Assembly (NCBI RefSeq): GCF_000829375.1
Contig: NZ_AP014624.1
Location: 372,001 to 436,000 of the forward strand
Length of the DNA stretch: 64,000 nucleotides
DNA from: Chryseobacterium sp. StRB126
GTDB lineage: Bacteria > Bacteroidota > Bacteroidia > Flavobacteriales > Weeksellaceae
Direction: 5' to 3'
A program made the translations under genes and the position numbers. Each line of letters starts with the position of its first letter. The stretch's first letter is position 1. The notes beneath the pieces were generated by a model. That model saw only the letters and a program-made list of their open reading frames with translations. It ran no database searches and was not told the DNA's origin. Positions 52,433-62,650 of the stretch are shown here, one piece after another.

Positions 52433-53116
52433 ATGAAAATCTTATTTACCAAAAATATAGACCTATCAACAATATCCAAAGAACTAGGAGAGGATATTTC
52501 GGTTGACTGTGTTGAGGTAATTAAGACCAAACCTATTTTGATCAGCCCGTTTGATCTGAAAAATTATTCTTTGATTTTCACCAGCGTAAATGGAGTAGCT
52601 TCTTTTTTTAAAAACAGATTTAAGCCTAATGAGAATTTCACGGCTAAAAACTACAACAAGATCTACTGTGTAGGTGAAAAAACTAAGAAAGCATTGAGGA
52701 AACATGGCTTTGGAACCTTTAAGGTATTAAGGAATGCTGATGCACTTTCAAGATTTATTATAGGACACTGCCAACACGAACAGTTTCTCCACTTCTGCGG
52801 CAATCTTGCCATTAATGTACTGGACAAGGAACTTCCTCTTCAAAATATTAAGTATAAAAAGATTACGATCTACAATACCGAGGAAATCAATCCTTTAATT
52901 CCTGAAAAATATCATGCTGCAGTATTTTTTAGTCCAAGCGGAGTTCGTAGTTTTGCAAAGCAAAATTCCCTAGAAGATATGAAGCTGTTTTCGATTGGAG
53001 AAACTACATCCGGGGAATTAAGAAATTATACTCACAAGAACATTTTTACGTCTGAAGAAAACACGCTGAGCTCTATATTTGAGCTGATAAGACAGGAAAT
53101 TGTGAGCAAACTTTAG
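52433..53116 (+). CDS. hemD: Uroporphyrinogen-III synthase
   Basis: Closes and inverts the tetrapyrrole ring. HemD proteins are very divergent; here MKILFTKNID, YSLIFTSVNGVASFFKN, IYCVGEKTKKALRKHGF and AAVFFSPSGVRSF match the two-lobed HemD fold. Its place between hemC and hemE supports the call. It is 64 bases after hemC. Confidence 0.9.
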   Translation: MKILFTKNIDLSTISKELGEDISVDCVEVIKTKPILISPFDLKNYSLIFTSVNGVASFFKNRFKPNENFTAKNYNKIYCVGEKTKKALRKHGFGTFKVLRNADALSRFIIGHCQHEQFLHFCGNLAINVLDKELPLQNIKYKKITIYNTEEINPLIPEKYHAAVFFSPSGVRSFAKQNSLEDMKLFSIGETTSGELRNYTHKNIFTSEENTLSSIFELIRQEIVSKL

Positions 53117-53162
53117 AATATCTGTTACCGGATTTAGACGGTGATATTAGTTTAAATAGATT

Positions 53163-54194
53163 ATGATAAAAAACGACCTATATTTAAAAGCACTTCGCGG
53201 AGAAACCGTTGAAAGACCTCCTGTCTGGATGATGAGGCAGGCTGGAAGATATCTGCCGGAATTCATTGCTTTAAGAGACCAATATGATTTCTTTACAAGA
53301 TGTCAGACCCCTGAACTTGCTGCTGAAATTACCTTACAGCCTATCCGCAGATTTCCTCTAGACGCTGCGATCCTGTTTTCTGATATTTTGGTAGTTCCTC
53401 AGGCTATGGGAATTGATTTCAAAATGAAAGAATCTGTTGGTCCTTGGTTGGATACTCCGATCAGAACAATGGAACAGGTTCAGAATATTGTAACTCCGGA
53501 TGTGAACGATACTTTAGGATACGTTTTTGATGCTATTGAATTAACGCTACAGAAATTAGATAATGATATTCCATTGATCGGCTTTGCTGGTTCTCCATGG
53601 ACAATTCTTTGCTACTGTGTGGAGGGAAAAGGAAGTAAAGCTTTTGATATTGCTAAGTCTTTCTGCTTCCAGCAGCCTGAAGCAGCTCATTTATTACTTC
53701 AAAAGATTACTGATACTACGATTGCTTACCTTAAGAGAAAAGTAGAAAAAGGGGTTTCCGCTGTACAGATTTTTGATTCATGGGGTGGAATGCTTTCACC
53801 AACGGATTACCAGGAATTCTCTTGGCAGTATATCAATCAGATTGTTGAGGCATTAAGCCCACTTACCCATGTGGTAGTATTCGGGAAAGGATGCTGGTTT
53901 GCATTGGAAGATATGACCATGTCTAAAGCTTCTGCTCTTGGTGTCGACTGGACTATTAAGCCGGAATTCGCAAGAACACTGACTAACCACACCATGACCT
54001 TACAAGGAAACTTTGACCCTGCAAGATTGCATTCAACTCCTGAAACCATCAAGAAAATGGTAAATGAAATGATTAACCGTTTCGGAAAGGATAGATATAT
54101 TGCAAACCTTGGACACGGAATTCTGCCCAATGTTCCTGTTGAAAATGCTGAGGCATTCATCAGAGCAGTTGTTGACTGGAAACCTAATCTTTAA
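53163..54194 (+). CDS. hemE: Uroporphyrinogen decarboxylase
   Basis: Forms coproporphyrinogen III. The N-terminal signature [17 protein letters not shown] contains the conserved MRQAGR residues, and the active-site Asp appears in [35 protein letters not shown] is the usual C-terminal stretch. The length of 343 aa is normal. It is the last gene of the operon before a terminator. Confidence 0.95.
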   Translation: MIKNDLYLKALRGETVERPPVWMMRQAGRYLPEFIALRDQYDFFTRCQTPELAAEITLQPIRRFPLDAAILFSDILVVPQAMGIDFKMKESVGPWLDTPIRTMEQVQNIVTPDVNDTLGYVFDAIELTLQKLDNDIPLIGFAGSPWTILCYCVEGKGSKAFDIAKSFCFQQPEAAHLLLQKITDTTIAYLKRKVEKGVSAVQIFDSWGGMLSPTDYQEFSWQYINQIVEALSPLTHVVVFGKGCWFALEDMTMSKASALGVDWTIKPEFARTLTNHTMTLQGNFDPARLHSTPETIKKMVNEMINRFGKDRYIANLGHGILPNVPVENAEAFIRAVVDWKPNL

Positions 54195-54235
54195 AAACAA
54201 AATTAACTTTCACCCTGAAAGTTTAAGATAATAAT

Positions 54236-54268
54236 AAAGCCCTATCATTACCGACAGGGCTTTTTATA
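54236..54268 (+). terminator. Rho-independent terminator of the hem operon
   Basis: AAAGCCCT paired with AGGGCTTT over a 12-nt loop, followed by TTTTTAT. A second small hairpin, AACTTTCA-CCC-TGAAAGTT (54205-54223), lies just before it. Confidence 0.8.
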
Positions 54269-54289
54269 TTTTATTTATTTGCTTAATTA

Positions 54290-55510
54290 CTAGCTCAGCA
54301 TTCTTTGTGCTTTTTTAACTCCTTCAACCAGAATATCAATTTCTTCAAAGGTATTATATACTGCAAAACTTGCTCTTACCGTTCCTGCAATATTAAAGAA
54401 GTTCATAATTGGCTGTGTACAATGGTGTCCTGTTCTTACAGCAACCCCCATTTTATCCAGGATCATCCCTACATCAGAGGAAATCCCTACTCCTTCCAGA
54501 TTAAAAGAAACCACCCCTGTTCTCTTAGCTTTCTCACCATATACTTTCAGGCCTTCAATTTCTAAAAGATGCCTTTGAGCATATTCCAACAAAGCATTTT
54601 CATGGTTTTGAATGTTTTCATGTCCCACGCTATTCATAAAATCAACCGCCGCTCCTAAAGCAATATTTCCGCCTACATTGGGTGTCCCAGCTTCATATTT
54701 AAACGGAAGTCCCGCATATGTTGTTCCATCAAAAGAACATGTTGCAATCATCTCTCCTCCTCCATGGAATGGTGGTAAAGCTTCCAGTATCTCACGTTTT
54801 CCGTACAGAATCCCAGTTCCCATCGGAGCATACATTTTATGTCCGGAGAACACAAAGAAATCACAATCCAGTTTCTGAACATCAACATTGAAATGGGGAG
54901 CAGACTGCGCTCCATCAATAACAACATAAGCATCCGAATTTTTTCTTGTTTTTGCAATGATCTCTTCAATAGGATTTACAATTCCCAATGCATTAGAAAC
55001 CTGGTTTACAGAAACTACTTTTGTTTTTTCACTAAGAAACTGATCAAGATAATCCAATTGAAGGATCCCGTTTTCATCGATAGGAATTACACGAAGCTTC
55101 GCTCCGGTTCTTTCACAAAGTAATTGCCACGGAACAATATTGGAATGGTGCTCCAGATAAGAAATAATGATCTCATCGTCTTTTTGTAATTTTTGTGTTA
55201 GAATATAAGAGATGAGATTCAACCCTTCTGTTGTTCCTTTGGTAAAAATAACTTCGAAATCATGTTCTGCATTAATAAATTTTTGGATCTTTCTTCTGGA
55301 AAGCTCCATTTCTTCTGTTGCTAGTTGACTTAATGTATGAATCCCTCTGTGAACGTTGGCATTAAGTTCCGTATAATATGCGTGACAGACGTCCAAAACC
55401 GAATTTGGCTTTTGAGATGTAGCTGCATTATCCAAGTAAACCAATGGCTTACCATTCACTTCTCTGTCCAATATAGAAAACTGGCTTCTTATTTCCTGAA
55501 TGTCAAACAT
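54290..55510 (-). CDS. sufS: SufS-family cysteine desulfurase
   Basis: A PLP enzyme that releases sulfur from cysteine for iron-sulfur cluster assembly. The N-terminus PLVYLDNAATSQKP, the PLP lysine segment SGHKMYAPMGTGILYG and the catalytic Cys in RTGHHCTQPIM are group II (SufS/Csd) features. The 406-aa length is normal. No sufB, sufC, sufD or sufE is beside it here, so this may be a separate or accessory copy. Confidence 0.92.
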   Translation of the reverse strand: MFDIQEIRSQFSILDREVNGKPLVYLDNAATSQKPNSVLDVCHAYYTELNANVHRGIHTLSQLATEEMELSRRKIQKFINAEHDFEVIFTKGTTEGLNLISYILTQKLQKDDEIIISYLEHHSNIVPWQLLCERTGAKLRVIPIDENGILQLDYLDQFLSEKTKVVSVNQVSNALGIVNPIEEIIAKTRKNSDAYVVIDGAQSAPHFNVDVQKLDCDFFVFSGHKMYAPMGTGILYGKREILEALPPFHGGGEMIATCSFDGTTYAGLPFKYEAGTPNVGGNIALGAAVDFMNSVGHENIQNHENALLEYAQRHLLEIEGLKVYGEKAKRTGVVSFNLEGVGISSDVGMILDKMGVAVRTGHHCTQPIMNFFNIAGTVRASFAVYNTFEEIDILVEGVKKAQRMLS

Positions 55511-55723
55511 TTATTTATTTTTTAAAATTAAAACGTTCTTATTTAGAACTCTTCAAATTTACGGCTTTTTTTTCGAAAGGAAGCATGGAGATACGAGCTG
55601 ATACTTGTCAGTTAATAGAAATATTCAATAAGGAATAACGAAGGAAGCTGATGAAGCAAGGAAAATTAAGAGAGAAAAACTAAAATTACTTATAGCCTTT
55701 CCTAATAATAACATCAATAAAAA

Positions 55724-55745
55724 ACCCGTCAAAAAAATGACGGGT
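55724..55745 (-). terminator. Rho-independent terminator of rplY
   Basis: ACCCGTC paired with GACGGGT around a 8-nt A-rich loop. On the minus strand it is followed by TTTTTTATTG, 25 bases after the rplY stop. Confidence 0.82.
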
Positions 55746-55770
55746 CTTATATTGTTTAAATAAGTAATTC

Positions 55771-56412
55771 TTATTCTGCTGCAGTTTCTTCTGCTGGAGC
55801 TGCTCCTTCTTCAGTTGCAACTTCTTCTTCATCTTCATCATCCATTGCAGCTGCACCTCCTTTCATTGCATTTCTAGACATCTTAACAGCAACTACTACT
55901 GCATTGTCTGGGTGCATGAAAGAATATCCTTCAGTTTTGATACCACCGATGTAAAGTTTGTTACCAATTCTTAATGGAGTAACATCTACAACGATTTCGT
56001 CTGGTAGGTTAGCAGGGATAGCCTTTACTTTTAACTTTCTGAAAGACTGACGTAAAACACCACCAGCAACAACACCTTTAGAACGTCCTGTAATTCTTAC
56101 TGGAACTTCCATAACCACTGGCTTATCGTCAGATAGTTGGTAGAAGTCAATGTGAAGAATTTTGTCAGTAATTGGGTGGAACTGAATATCTTGAAGAACT
56201 GCTGGAATTGTTTTTCCGTCAACTTCAATAGATACCGTGTGTGCTTCAGGAGTGTATACTAATCCTTTGAAAGCTTTCTCTTCAGCAGAGAAGTTTAAAG
56301 GCGCCTCACCTCCATAAACAACACAAGGAACTAATTCAGCATCACGTAAAGCTTTTGTAGACTTTTTGCCCACGCTTTCTCTTTTTGTACCTTGAATTGT
56401 AATAGATTTCAT
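55771..56412 (-). CDS. rplY: 50S ribosomal protein L25, long Ctc type
   Basis: Binds 5S rRNA. The L25 domain opens [20 protein letters not shown], with [20 protein letters not shown] and [23 protein letters not shown]. It is followed by the TL5/CTC beta domain ([32 protein letters not shown]) and a strongly acidic C-terminal tail ([13 protein letters not shown]). The two-domain form is the general-stress Ctc type. It lies just downstream of prs, a conserved neighbour in many bacteria. Confidence 0.94.
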   Translation of the reverse strand: MKSITIQGTKRESVGKKSTKALRDAELVPCVVYGGEAPLNFSAEEKAFKGLVYTPEAHTVSIEVDGKTIPAVLQDIQFHPITDKILHIDFYQLSDDKPVVMEVPVRITGRSKGVVAGGVLRQSFRKLKVKAIPANLPDEIVVDVTPLRIGNKLYIGGIKTEGYSFMHPDNAVVVAVKMSRNAMKGGAAAMDDEDEEEVATEEGAAPAEETAAE

Positions 56413-56467
56413 TTATAAAAATTTAAAAAATTGTTGTCATTTTAATTTGCAAACTATTTAAAATCAA

Positions 56468-57406
56468 TTAAATAACAAACTTGCTACTGATTGATTTGTG
56501 CTCATGAACCATCGTCATAACGTCCGCAAATAATGGGGCGCAAGATAGCACTTTTATTTTAGATGACAAATTATTTTTAACAGGAATTGAGTCAGTTACA
56601 ATAACTTCCAAAAGTTTTGAGTTCTCAATATTCTCATAAGCTTTACCCGAAAGCACTCCGTGAGTTGCCATCGCTCTTACTGTTTTTGCTCCTTTCTCTA
56701 TAAGGATATCAGCTGCTTTACAAAGTGTTCCTGCAGTATCAATCATATCATCAATAAGAATTACGTTCTTACCTGTAACATCTCCAATAAGGAACATTTC
56801 TTCTACAACATTTGCTTTCTTTCTTTCCTTATAAGCAATTACTACTTCTGCACCCAGGTGACCAGCGTAATTTTTTGCTCTTTTTGCACCTCCCATATCC
56901 GGAGAAGCAATCGTAAGATTATCAAGATGCAAAGACTTAATGTAATCAACGAAAATTGAAGAAGCATAAAGATGATCTACCGGAATTTCGAAGAATCCTT
57001 GAATCTGATCTGCGTGAAGATCCATTGTCATTACTCTTGTTGCACCCGCTGCAGTAAGAAGGTTTGCAACTAACTTAGCACCGATCGGCGCTCTTGGTTT
57101 GTCTTTTCTGTCCTGTCTGGCAAGTCCGAAGTAAGGAATTACAACGGTAATGCTCTTTGCAGAAGCTCTTTTCGCTGCATCAATCATTAGAAGAAGTTCT
57201 AAAAGATTGTCTGCAGGCGGGAATGTAGATCCGATTAGGAAAACCCTTCCTCCTCTTACAGATTCGTCCAAAACAGGCTCAAATTCCCCGTCACTGAACT
57301 CCTGAAAGTTGATTTTTCCTAATTCTTTCCCATAACTCTGGGCAATTTTCTCTGCCAAGTCCCTGCTGGTTCTTGTACAAAATAGATAACTTAACTGATC
57401 GGCCAT
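56468..57406 (-). CDS. prs: Ribose-phosphate pyrophosphokinase
   Basis: Makes PRPP from ribose 5-phosphate and ATP for nucleotide, His and Trp synthesis. The PRPP-binding loop VILIDDMIDTAGTL and the catalytic flexible region SPDMGGAKRAKNYAGHLG are clear, as are the FSDGE and YFGLARQDRKDKPRAP motifs. The 312-aa length is normal. A -7 box, TAAATTTG on the minus strand, lies at 57429-57436, 22 bases before the ATG. Confidence 0.96.
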   Translation of the reverse strand: MADQLSYLFCTRTSRDLAEKIAQSYGKELGKINFQEFSDGEFEPVLDESVRGGRVFLIGSTFPPADNLLELLLMIDAAKRASAKSITVVIPYFGLARQDRKDKPRAPIGAKLVANLLTAAGATRVMTMDLHADQIQGFFEIPVDHLYASSIFVDYIKSLHLDNLTIASPDMGGAKRAKNYAGHLGAEVVIAYKERKKANVVEEMFLIGDVTGKNVILIDDMIDTAGTLCKAADILIEKGAKTVRAMATHGVLSGKAYENIENSKLLEVIVTDSIPVKNNLSSKIKVLSCAPLFADVMTMVHEHKSISSKFVI

Positions 57407-57441
57407 TTTTACTTTTTAAAAGATTTTGCAAATTTAAAAAA

Positions 57442-57468
57442 AAACCACAAGATTTACTCCTGTGGTTT
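57442..57468 (-). terminator. Terminator of the GDSL lipoprotein gene
   Basis: AAACCACA paired with TGTGGTTT over an 11-nt loop. On the minus strand it is followed by a T-run, placed between the GDSL stop (57492) and prs. Confidence 0.78.
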
Positions 57469-57491
57469 CTAAGTTTTTATTTAATCAATAA

Positions 57492-59048
57492 TTATGGTAG
57501 TGTAACTCCCGAGTATTTATTAGGATCTACAAGAGGTAATGACGAATTATAAGTTGCATTAATTGCAGTAATAAATTCATTAGCAATAACACCATATCCT
57601 CTACCTGTCAAATGCACTCCATCTAATGAAAATGCACCTCCAGATACAAATTTAGCGGTGTATTTTACACCATCCCATGAAATACCAGAATCTCCAGCTA
57701 ACTGCTTAAGTTTAGCATTAGCATCTACAAAAGCATATCCTTTTGCAGTGGCTGCTGCCTTAATAGTTACGTTATAAGCATCAATAGCATCATTGATTTC
57801 CTTAACCTCAGACGGAATCAGAACATATTTATCTGCAAACGGATAAGCTACTCCTCTAGCACCAAGAGATGCAGGAATAGGTGCAGGAAGTGTCTCAAGT
57901 GTGCCAATGGCCGCCTTTGTTGTTAAAGGAATAAGATCTCCGGACTTCGCCTGTCTTGCCTGCCCATAAGTAGCACCAAGGTAAGCAGAAAGCATCACTA
58001 AAGTTGGATTTCCAGAACCAGCTGCTGCTGCAGTAATTTGCGCGCCTAAATTTGGAATACTTTCGTCTTTAATCAACAATGGATTAGCTGCTGTTTTAGA
58101 AAGAGGTTTAATTCTGTCTCCAGCTCCTAATGCTGTTAAAATCTGGCTTAATGGCCCATATACATTTTTATTTAAATCATCAATTGCAGCCTCTCCAGCA
58201 GCAACATTCCCTTTTCCTAAAACAGCTGCTGTCAAAGGATTTGTTGGTATTGTTGTTAAAGAAGGAATAGATGTTACACTTGGAATATTAGCAATAACTC
58301 CTTTCGCTTTTGTCGCTTCAATTTTAGAAATCAACATATCATAATATGTTTTAAACTGAGCGGGAGGCGTTAAAGTTTCAATAGAATTGTCCGCACCTGC
58401 TAAAGCATATAGTAAAGCATCGTTATTCCCAATCCACAATGAGAAGAATGTAGGATTTTGGCTGGCAAAATCTTCTATTACAGAAGCATTAGGTGACGAA
58501 GCAAATCTAACAAAATAAGGATTTGCAGTTTTTCCTGCTATTCCTGCGATATCACCATATTTTGGAGCTAACAAATGAGCTACCTTTGCTCCAGGAACCC
58601 CCATATTATTAAAGGGCCCCTTAAGAATATTACTAACTAAATTTGCCGCCTTATTATTATTAATTGGACCAATATCAGGTGCTCCATCAACAAAACCTTT
58701 TATATAAAGTTTTGTATCCTGAATCTGAGCTGTAGCACCCCCTCCTATAGGCAGAAGTAATCCTCCGTTGTTATCCCCCATTAAAGGTTGCTTAAACTCT
58801 CCTCCTCCTACAAGTTTCATTTGCCCTGCCAACATTGAAGGATAAGATTCATTTTGTCCATCTATATAAAGAGCTCCATCTCTATATCCGGAAGTCAGTG
58901 AATTTCCTAAAGCAACATACTTTGAGAAATCAGCACTTCCTTTTGACACTTGTATATCTTTTACATCAGTATCAAAATCCGTTTTACAGCTTGTTACGGT
59001 AAAAAGAAGCGCAGAAACTGCTACTGTCGATATTATAATTTTTTTCAT
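57492..59048 (-). CDS. SGNH/GDSL hydrolase lipoprotein
   Basis: The lipobox VTSC (Cys21) follows a signal peptide, so the protein is lipid-anchored. The SGNH nucleophile lies in YVALGNSLTSGY (Ser50), the Asn in SLWIGNNDAL and the catalytic Asp/His pair in SLDGVHLTGRGYG. The 518-aa length, with many Ala/Thr-rich inserts, is that of Bacteroidota versions found next to FadL-type porins. The likely substrate is a lipid or ester taken up with the porin (inference). It is 11 bases after the porin gene. Confidence 0.88.
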   Translation of the reverse strand: MKKIIISTVAVSALLFTVTSCKTDFDTDVKDIQVSKGSADFSKYVALGNSLTSGYRDGALYIDGQNESYPSMLAGQMKLVGGGEFKQPLMGDNNGGLLLPIGGGATAQIQDTKLYIKGFVDGAPDIGPINNNKAANLVSNILKGPFNNMGVPGAKVAHLLAPKYGDIAGIAGKTANPYFVRFASSPNASVIEDFASQNPTFFSLWIGNNDALLYALAGADNSIETLTPPAQFKTYYDMLISKIEATKAKGVIANIPSVTSIPSLTTIPTNPLTAAVLGKGNVAAGEAAIDDLNKNVYGPLSQILTALGAGDRIKPLSKTAANPLLIKDESIPNLGAQITAAAAGSGNPTLVMLSAYLGATYGQARQAKSGDLIPLTTKAAIGTLETLPAPIPASLGARGVAYPFADKYVLIPSEVKEINDAIDAYNVTIKAAATAKGYAFVDANAKLKQLAGDSGISWDGVKYTAKFVSGGAFSLDGVHLTGRGYGVIANEFITAINATYNSSLPLVDPNKYSGVTLP

Positions 59049-59059
59049 AGTCTTTTAAA

Positions 59060-60301
59060 TTAAAAAGGATTATAAGATAAACCTAGACCAAAATAGAATG
59101 CTCTTGCTTTTGCTTGTCCGTAAAATCCAAGATTAGCATTATTTACATTTCTATATTGAGGCATTGCATATCCTCCTGCAATGTCAACTCCAAACTGCTT
59201 CAGTTTAAATCCTACCCCACCAGTAATTACATAAGTATCAAAAGAAGGTGTTTCCGGAATAAAGTTCTCATTAGTATAAGGAGACTCATCATAATATGCT
59301 CCTAAACGTCCGTAGATCATATTAGTGAATGCATATTGAGTACCCAGTCTGAAAGTTTTAGAATTTCTGAAATTCTTAGGATTTACAAGAACCGTAGGAT
59401 CTGATGGATTATTGGTTGCAAGTGGTGCATTGTCGAAATCCAACACCAGCTTGCTATATCTTTCCCATCCGTGATAGTTAAAGTCTGCAGAAACCTGCCA
59501 CTTCGGCGTTACTTTATAGGTAAGACCAATTGTATATTCTTCAACTAATGGAAGGGTAGCAGAGAATCCATCCTGACCTGCAGCATTTAATTTTAATAAT
59601 GAATAAGGTGTTTGAGTTGGGAACTTAAATGTAGCTGTTCCATTTTTAGCCTTCATATCAATTGCTGAACGATAAGCAATACTCACATCCAATTTTGGAT
59701 CAGGTCTGAAATAAAAACCGAACCCATATCCGTGTCCGCTTGCTTTTTCATCATTGATATTAACCGTTCCATTAAATTGTGTTACCGCTTTATCCCAGTC
59801 TACCTTTCCTCTTGCGTAGATATAACTTGCCCCGAAAGCCAACCAAGGAGCTAACTTCACAGAAACCATCGGTTGGAAGTAATAACTTTTCAACTCCATT
59901 TTCTGCACCATCTCCTTACCTTCCCAGTTTTCCGGCCATTTAACCGTACTTCCGAAAGGGGTTGAAAAACTGAAACCTACGGATAGTTTTTCTATTGGTT
60001 TATAAGTAATCGCAGCATAGATAGGGGTTCCCAAAGGGTTATCCGTTTCTGTACTCTGCAAAGTATTTAAGTTTTGAAAAGTAACTTTATTACTTGCACC
60101 AAACCCTCCTGCTACTACACTCAGCTTGGAAGGAATAAATGACATACCTGCCGGGTTGAAGAATGTCACACTGGCATCTTCGGCATGAGCACTAGTATGC
60201 GCCATTGCCAATTGCTTTACCCCTTGCAAAGAAACTCTGAAGCCCCCCGCATAGGATAAAACGCCCGCCAATAAAGCAGTTGATACTAATATTTTTTTCA
60301 T
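59060..60301 (-). CDS. FadL/OmpP1-type outer membrane transport protein
   Basis: A signal peptide is followed by a FadL family N-terminus (GFRVSLQGVKQLAMAHTSAHAEDASVTFFNPAGMSFIP), which contains the NPAG motif of the plug region. Alternating beta strands follow and the C-terminus ends in aromatic SYNPF, a typical beta-barrel end. It is predicted to carry long-chain fatty acids or other hydrophobic compounds. The promoter -7 box is at 60321-60328. It is the first gene of a pair with the GDSL hydrolase. Confidence 0.9.
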   Translation of the reverse strand: MKKILVSTALLAGVLSYAGGFRVSLQGVKQLAMAHTSAHAEDASVTFFNPAGMSFIPSKLSVVAGGFGASNKVTFQNLNTLQSTETDNPLGTPIYAAITYKPIEKLSVGFSFSTPFGSTVKWPENWEGKEMVQKMELKSYYFQPMVSVKLAPWLAFGASYIYARGKVDWDKAVTQFNGTVNINDEKASGHGYGFGFYFRPDPKLDVSIAYRSAIDMKAKNGTATFKFPTQTPYSLLKLNAAGQDGFSATLPLVEEYTIGLTYKVTPKWQVSADFNYHGWERYSKLVLDFDNAPLATNNPSDPTVLVNPKNFRNSKTFRLGTQYAFTNMIYGRLGAYYDESPYTNENFIPETPSFDTYVITGGVGFKLKQFGVDIAGGYAMPQYRNVNNANLGFYGQAKARAFYFGLGLSYNPF

Positions 60302-60768
60302 AGACTATTATTATATAACCCAAATATAAAATTATTTTGAATACCCCTGTTAATATTTCATAACATTTTAAACAATATACAAAAAGAAAACTATGTTTAA
60401 AATAGCATTCTAGACATAATAAACCACAAAACTATAATTTACAAATGATTATAAATAGACAAATCAAACAATAGTAAAACCGTTTAACATTAAACAAGTG
60501 TTTAACGTAAGTGAATTATCTTCATTATAAATTCCGAAATGAGATAAAGTCTGAAAAAAAGTTAAAATTATTGGCGAGATATTTCAGCAAATTTAAATTA
60601 CTCAAAAAACGTTCGTAAAACCCACCCAACTTAACTTTTTTGCAACTCCTCAATCATGATCTCATTAAAATATAGAAATGTTTTGGCCTGAATTCGGGTT
60701 ATTTAAGTATTTTAGAATTGCATAAAGATAAAAATACATAAATTTGCAAGATTATAAATAATAGTAAT
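60302..60768. promoter_or_regulatory. 467-bp divergent promoter region
   Basis: On the minus strand TATATTTG (60321-60328) serves the porin gene. On the plus strand TTG at 60718-60720 and TAAATTTG at 60739-60746, 18 bp apart, form a consensus Bacteroidota promoter for ricT. The middle holds a GTTTAACATTAAAC...GTGTTTAACG repeat pair near 60481-60508 and no ORF. Confidence 0.55.
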
Positions 60769-62187
60769 ATGAGTTGTGGATGCAAAACATCCGGCGATTC
60801 TGCACATTCTTGTGGTCCTAAAAAAACCGCAAATGGCTGTGAAAATGTAAATACCTGCGGGAATAGTTATAAATTAAGTGTTTTTGACTGGCTTTCTAAC
60901 ATCAACAATCCAGCACCAAACAGGTGTGATTTTGTAGAAGTTAGGTTTAAAAATGACAGAAAATCGTTTTATAAGAATGTAAATAATATCCCTTTACATA
61001 TAGGTAGCGTAATTACAGTAGAATCTAGTCCGGGACACGATGTAGGCGTAGTAAGCCTTACGGGAGAATTAGTAAAGATTCAGATGAAAAAGAAAAAGTT
61101 TTCTGAAGAATCGGCCCTTAAAATATACAGACAGGCCAACCAAAAGGATCTTGAGGTATGGCAGGAAGCAAGAAAAAAAGAAGACGGTGTAAAGCTTGAA
61201 GCAAGAAAAATTGCTCAAAGATTAGGCCTTGAAATGAAGGTAACTGATGTTGAATATCAGGGTGATTCTTCAAAAATCACGTTTTATTATACGGCTGATA
61301 GCCGTATAGACTTCAGACAGTTGATTAAAGATTACGCCGGAGCTTTCAGAACCAAGATTGACATGAAACAAATCGGGTTCAGACAGGAAGCTGCAAAAGT
61401 AGGAGGAATAGGGTCTTGTGGACGTGAACTTTGCTGCTCTACATGGTTAACAGATTTCAGATCCGTAAATACTAACGTAGCAAGATACCAGCAATTAAGT
61501 ATTAACCCTCAGAAACTTGCAGGACAGTGTGGTAAGCTAAAATGTTGTCTTAACTACGAACTTGATAGTTATCTGGATGCATTAAGCAACTTCCCGTCTT
61601 CGTCTACAACACTTGATACAGAAAAAGGAAGAGCATTCTGTATTAAAATAGATGTTTTCAAAAAGAAAATGTGGTTTGCCTATGTGGACAATTCCATTGC
61701 ATGGTATGATTTTGATATTGATCTTGTTAAAAAACTGATTTCAAAGAACAAAAGAGGAGAAAAAATTCTTCCTTTAGAAGATTTGAAACAACCTGAAACA
61801 CCATCTCAAAGCATTGACCTGATTCAGGAAAACAATGTAGACCGCTTTGAGAAGAAAAACAGAAACAACAGAAACAGAAACAATCAGAACAAACCAAACA
61901 ACAATCAAAATCAGGGACAGGAACAAAGACAAGGACAACCACAGGGACAAAAGAAAAACAGGTCTGAAAGACAGGAAAGACCTAGCAGACCTGAGAAATC
62001 TGAAAATCCTAATGCAAATTCCGGGAATCAGCCAAGACAACCAAAACCGCAACAGCAACAACCAAAAGTACCTGCGGAAAAGGTAAAAGCTGAAGCAAAT
62101 CCTGATGCAGATAAAGCACAACAAAGCAACCCACACAAGAAAAAATTTAAAAAGAAATATCCTCCAAAAAAAGATAAAAATGCGTAA
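60769..62187 (+). CDS. ricT: PSP1-domain protein RicT
   Basis: A PSP1/RicT (YaaT) family protein. The Cys-rich N-terminus (MSCGCKTSGDSAHSCGPK) and Cys-containing GSCGRELCCSTW and GQCGKLKCCLNYELD motifs are consistent with iron-sulfur binding as known for the Ric complex, which affects RNA processing in Bacillus. The PSP1 core includes FVEVRFKNDRKSFYKN. The last roughly 130 residues are low-complexity, rich in Asn, Gln, Arg and Lys, an extension seen in Bacteroidota. It overlaps gldH by 8 bases. Confidence 0.9.
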   Translation: MSCGCKTSGDSAHSCGPKKTANGCENVNTCGNSYKLSVFDWLSNINNPAPNRCDFVEVRFKNDRKSFYKNVNNIPLHIGSVITVESSPGHDVGVVSLTGELVKIQMKKKKFSEESALKIYRQANQKDLEVWQEARKKEDGVKLEARKIAQRLGLEMKVTDVEYQGDSSKITFYYTADSRIDFRQLIKDYAGAFRTKIDMKQIGFRQEAAKVGGIGSCGRELCCSTWLTDFRSVNTNVARYQQLSINPQKLAGQCGKLKCCLNYELDSYLDALSNFPSSSTTLDTEKGRAFCIKIDVFKKKMWFAYVDNSIAWYDFDIDLVKKLISKNKRGEKILPLEDLKQPETPSQSIDLIQENNVDRFEKKNRNNRNRNNQNKPNNNQNQGQEQRQGQPQGQKKNRSERQERPSRPEKSENPNANSGNQPRQPKPQQQQPKVPAEKVKAEANPDADKAQQSNPHKKKFKKKYPPKKDKNA

Positions 62188-62644
62188 AATTTTAGGATTA
62201 TTCACCTTTATCCTTTTCTTTAGCTGTAACTCTTCTTCCGGAGAAGATGTTATTATGAATTCCGTTGATAATAAGTGGAATAAGAAAAGTGAACAAAAAT
62301 TTAATCTTGAAATTTCAGATCCGCAGAATCCTAAAAATATTATATTTGTCGTAAGAAATAACAACAATTATCCTTACAGCAATATAAGGTTTATTGTGAA
62401 TTTTACCAACCTTCAGAACAAGAAAAAGGAAACTGATACCCTGAATTACGTTTTGGCCAAACCAAACGGAGAATGGCTTGGTACAGGCTTTGGAGACACA
62501 AAGGAAACCTTTTTTCAATATAAGGTAAATTACAAGTTTCCAGCGAAAGGAAAATATCAAATCGGCTTAACTCAGGCAATGAGAAACGATAACCTTCCTG
62601 GAATTGAGGATGTTGGGATAAAAATAGAAACGGCTAAACCGTAA
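62180..62644 (+). CDS. gldH: Gliding-motility lipoprotein GldH
   Basis: A short lipoprotein of 154 aa. MRKILGLFTFILFFSCNSS carries the lipobox FFSC (Cys16). The following NKKSEQKFNLEISDPQNPKNIIFVVRN and FGDTKETFFQYKVNYKFPAKGKYQIGL match the GldH family, needed for gliding and cell-surface secretion in Flavobacterium. ATG 62180 is chosen because it gives the lipoprotein signal; a longer frame to 62105 lies within ricT. It precedes the PBP1A gene, the usual order in Flavobacteriia. Confidence 0.92.
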   Translation: MRKILGLFTFILFFSCNSSSGEDVIMNSVDNKWNKKSEQKFNLEISDPQNPKNIIFVVRNNNNYPYSNIRFIVNFTNLQNKKKETDTLNYVLAKPNGEWLGTGFGDTKETFFQYKVNYKFPAKGKYQIGLTQAMRNDNLPGIEDVGIKIETAKP

Positions 62645-62650
62645 CCATAA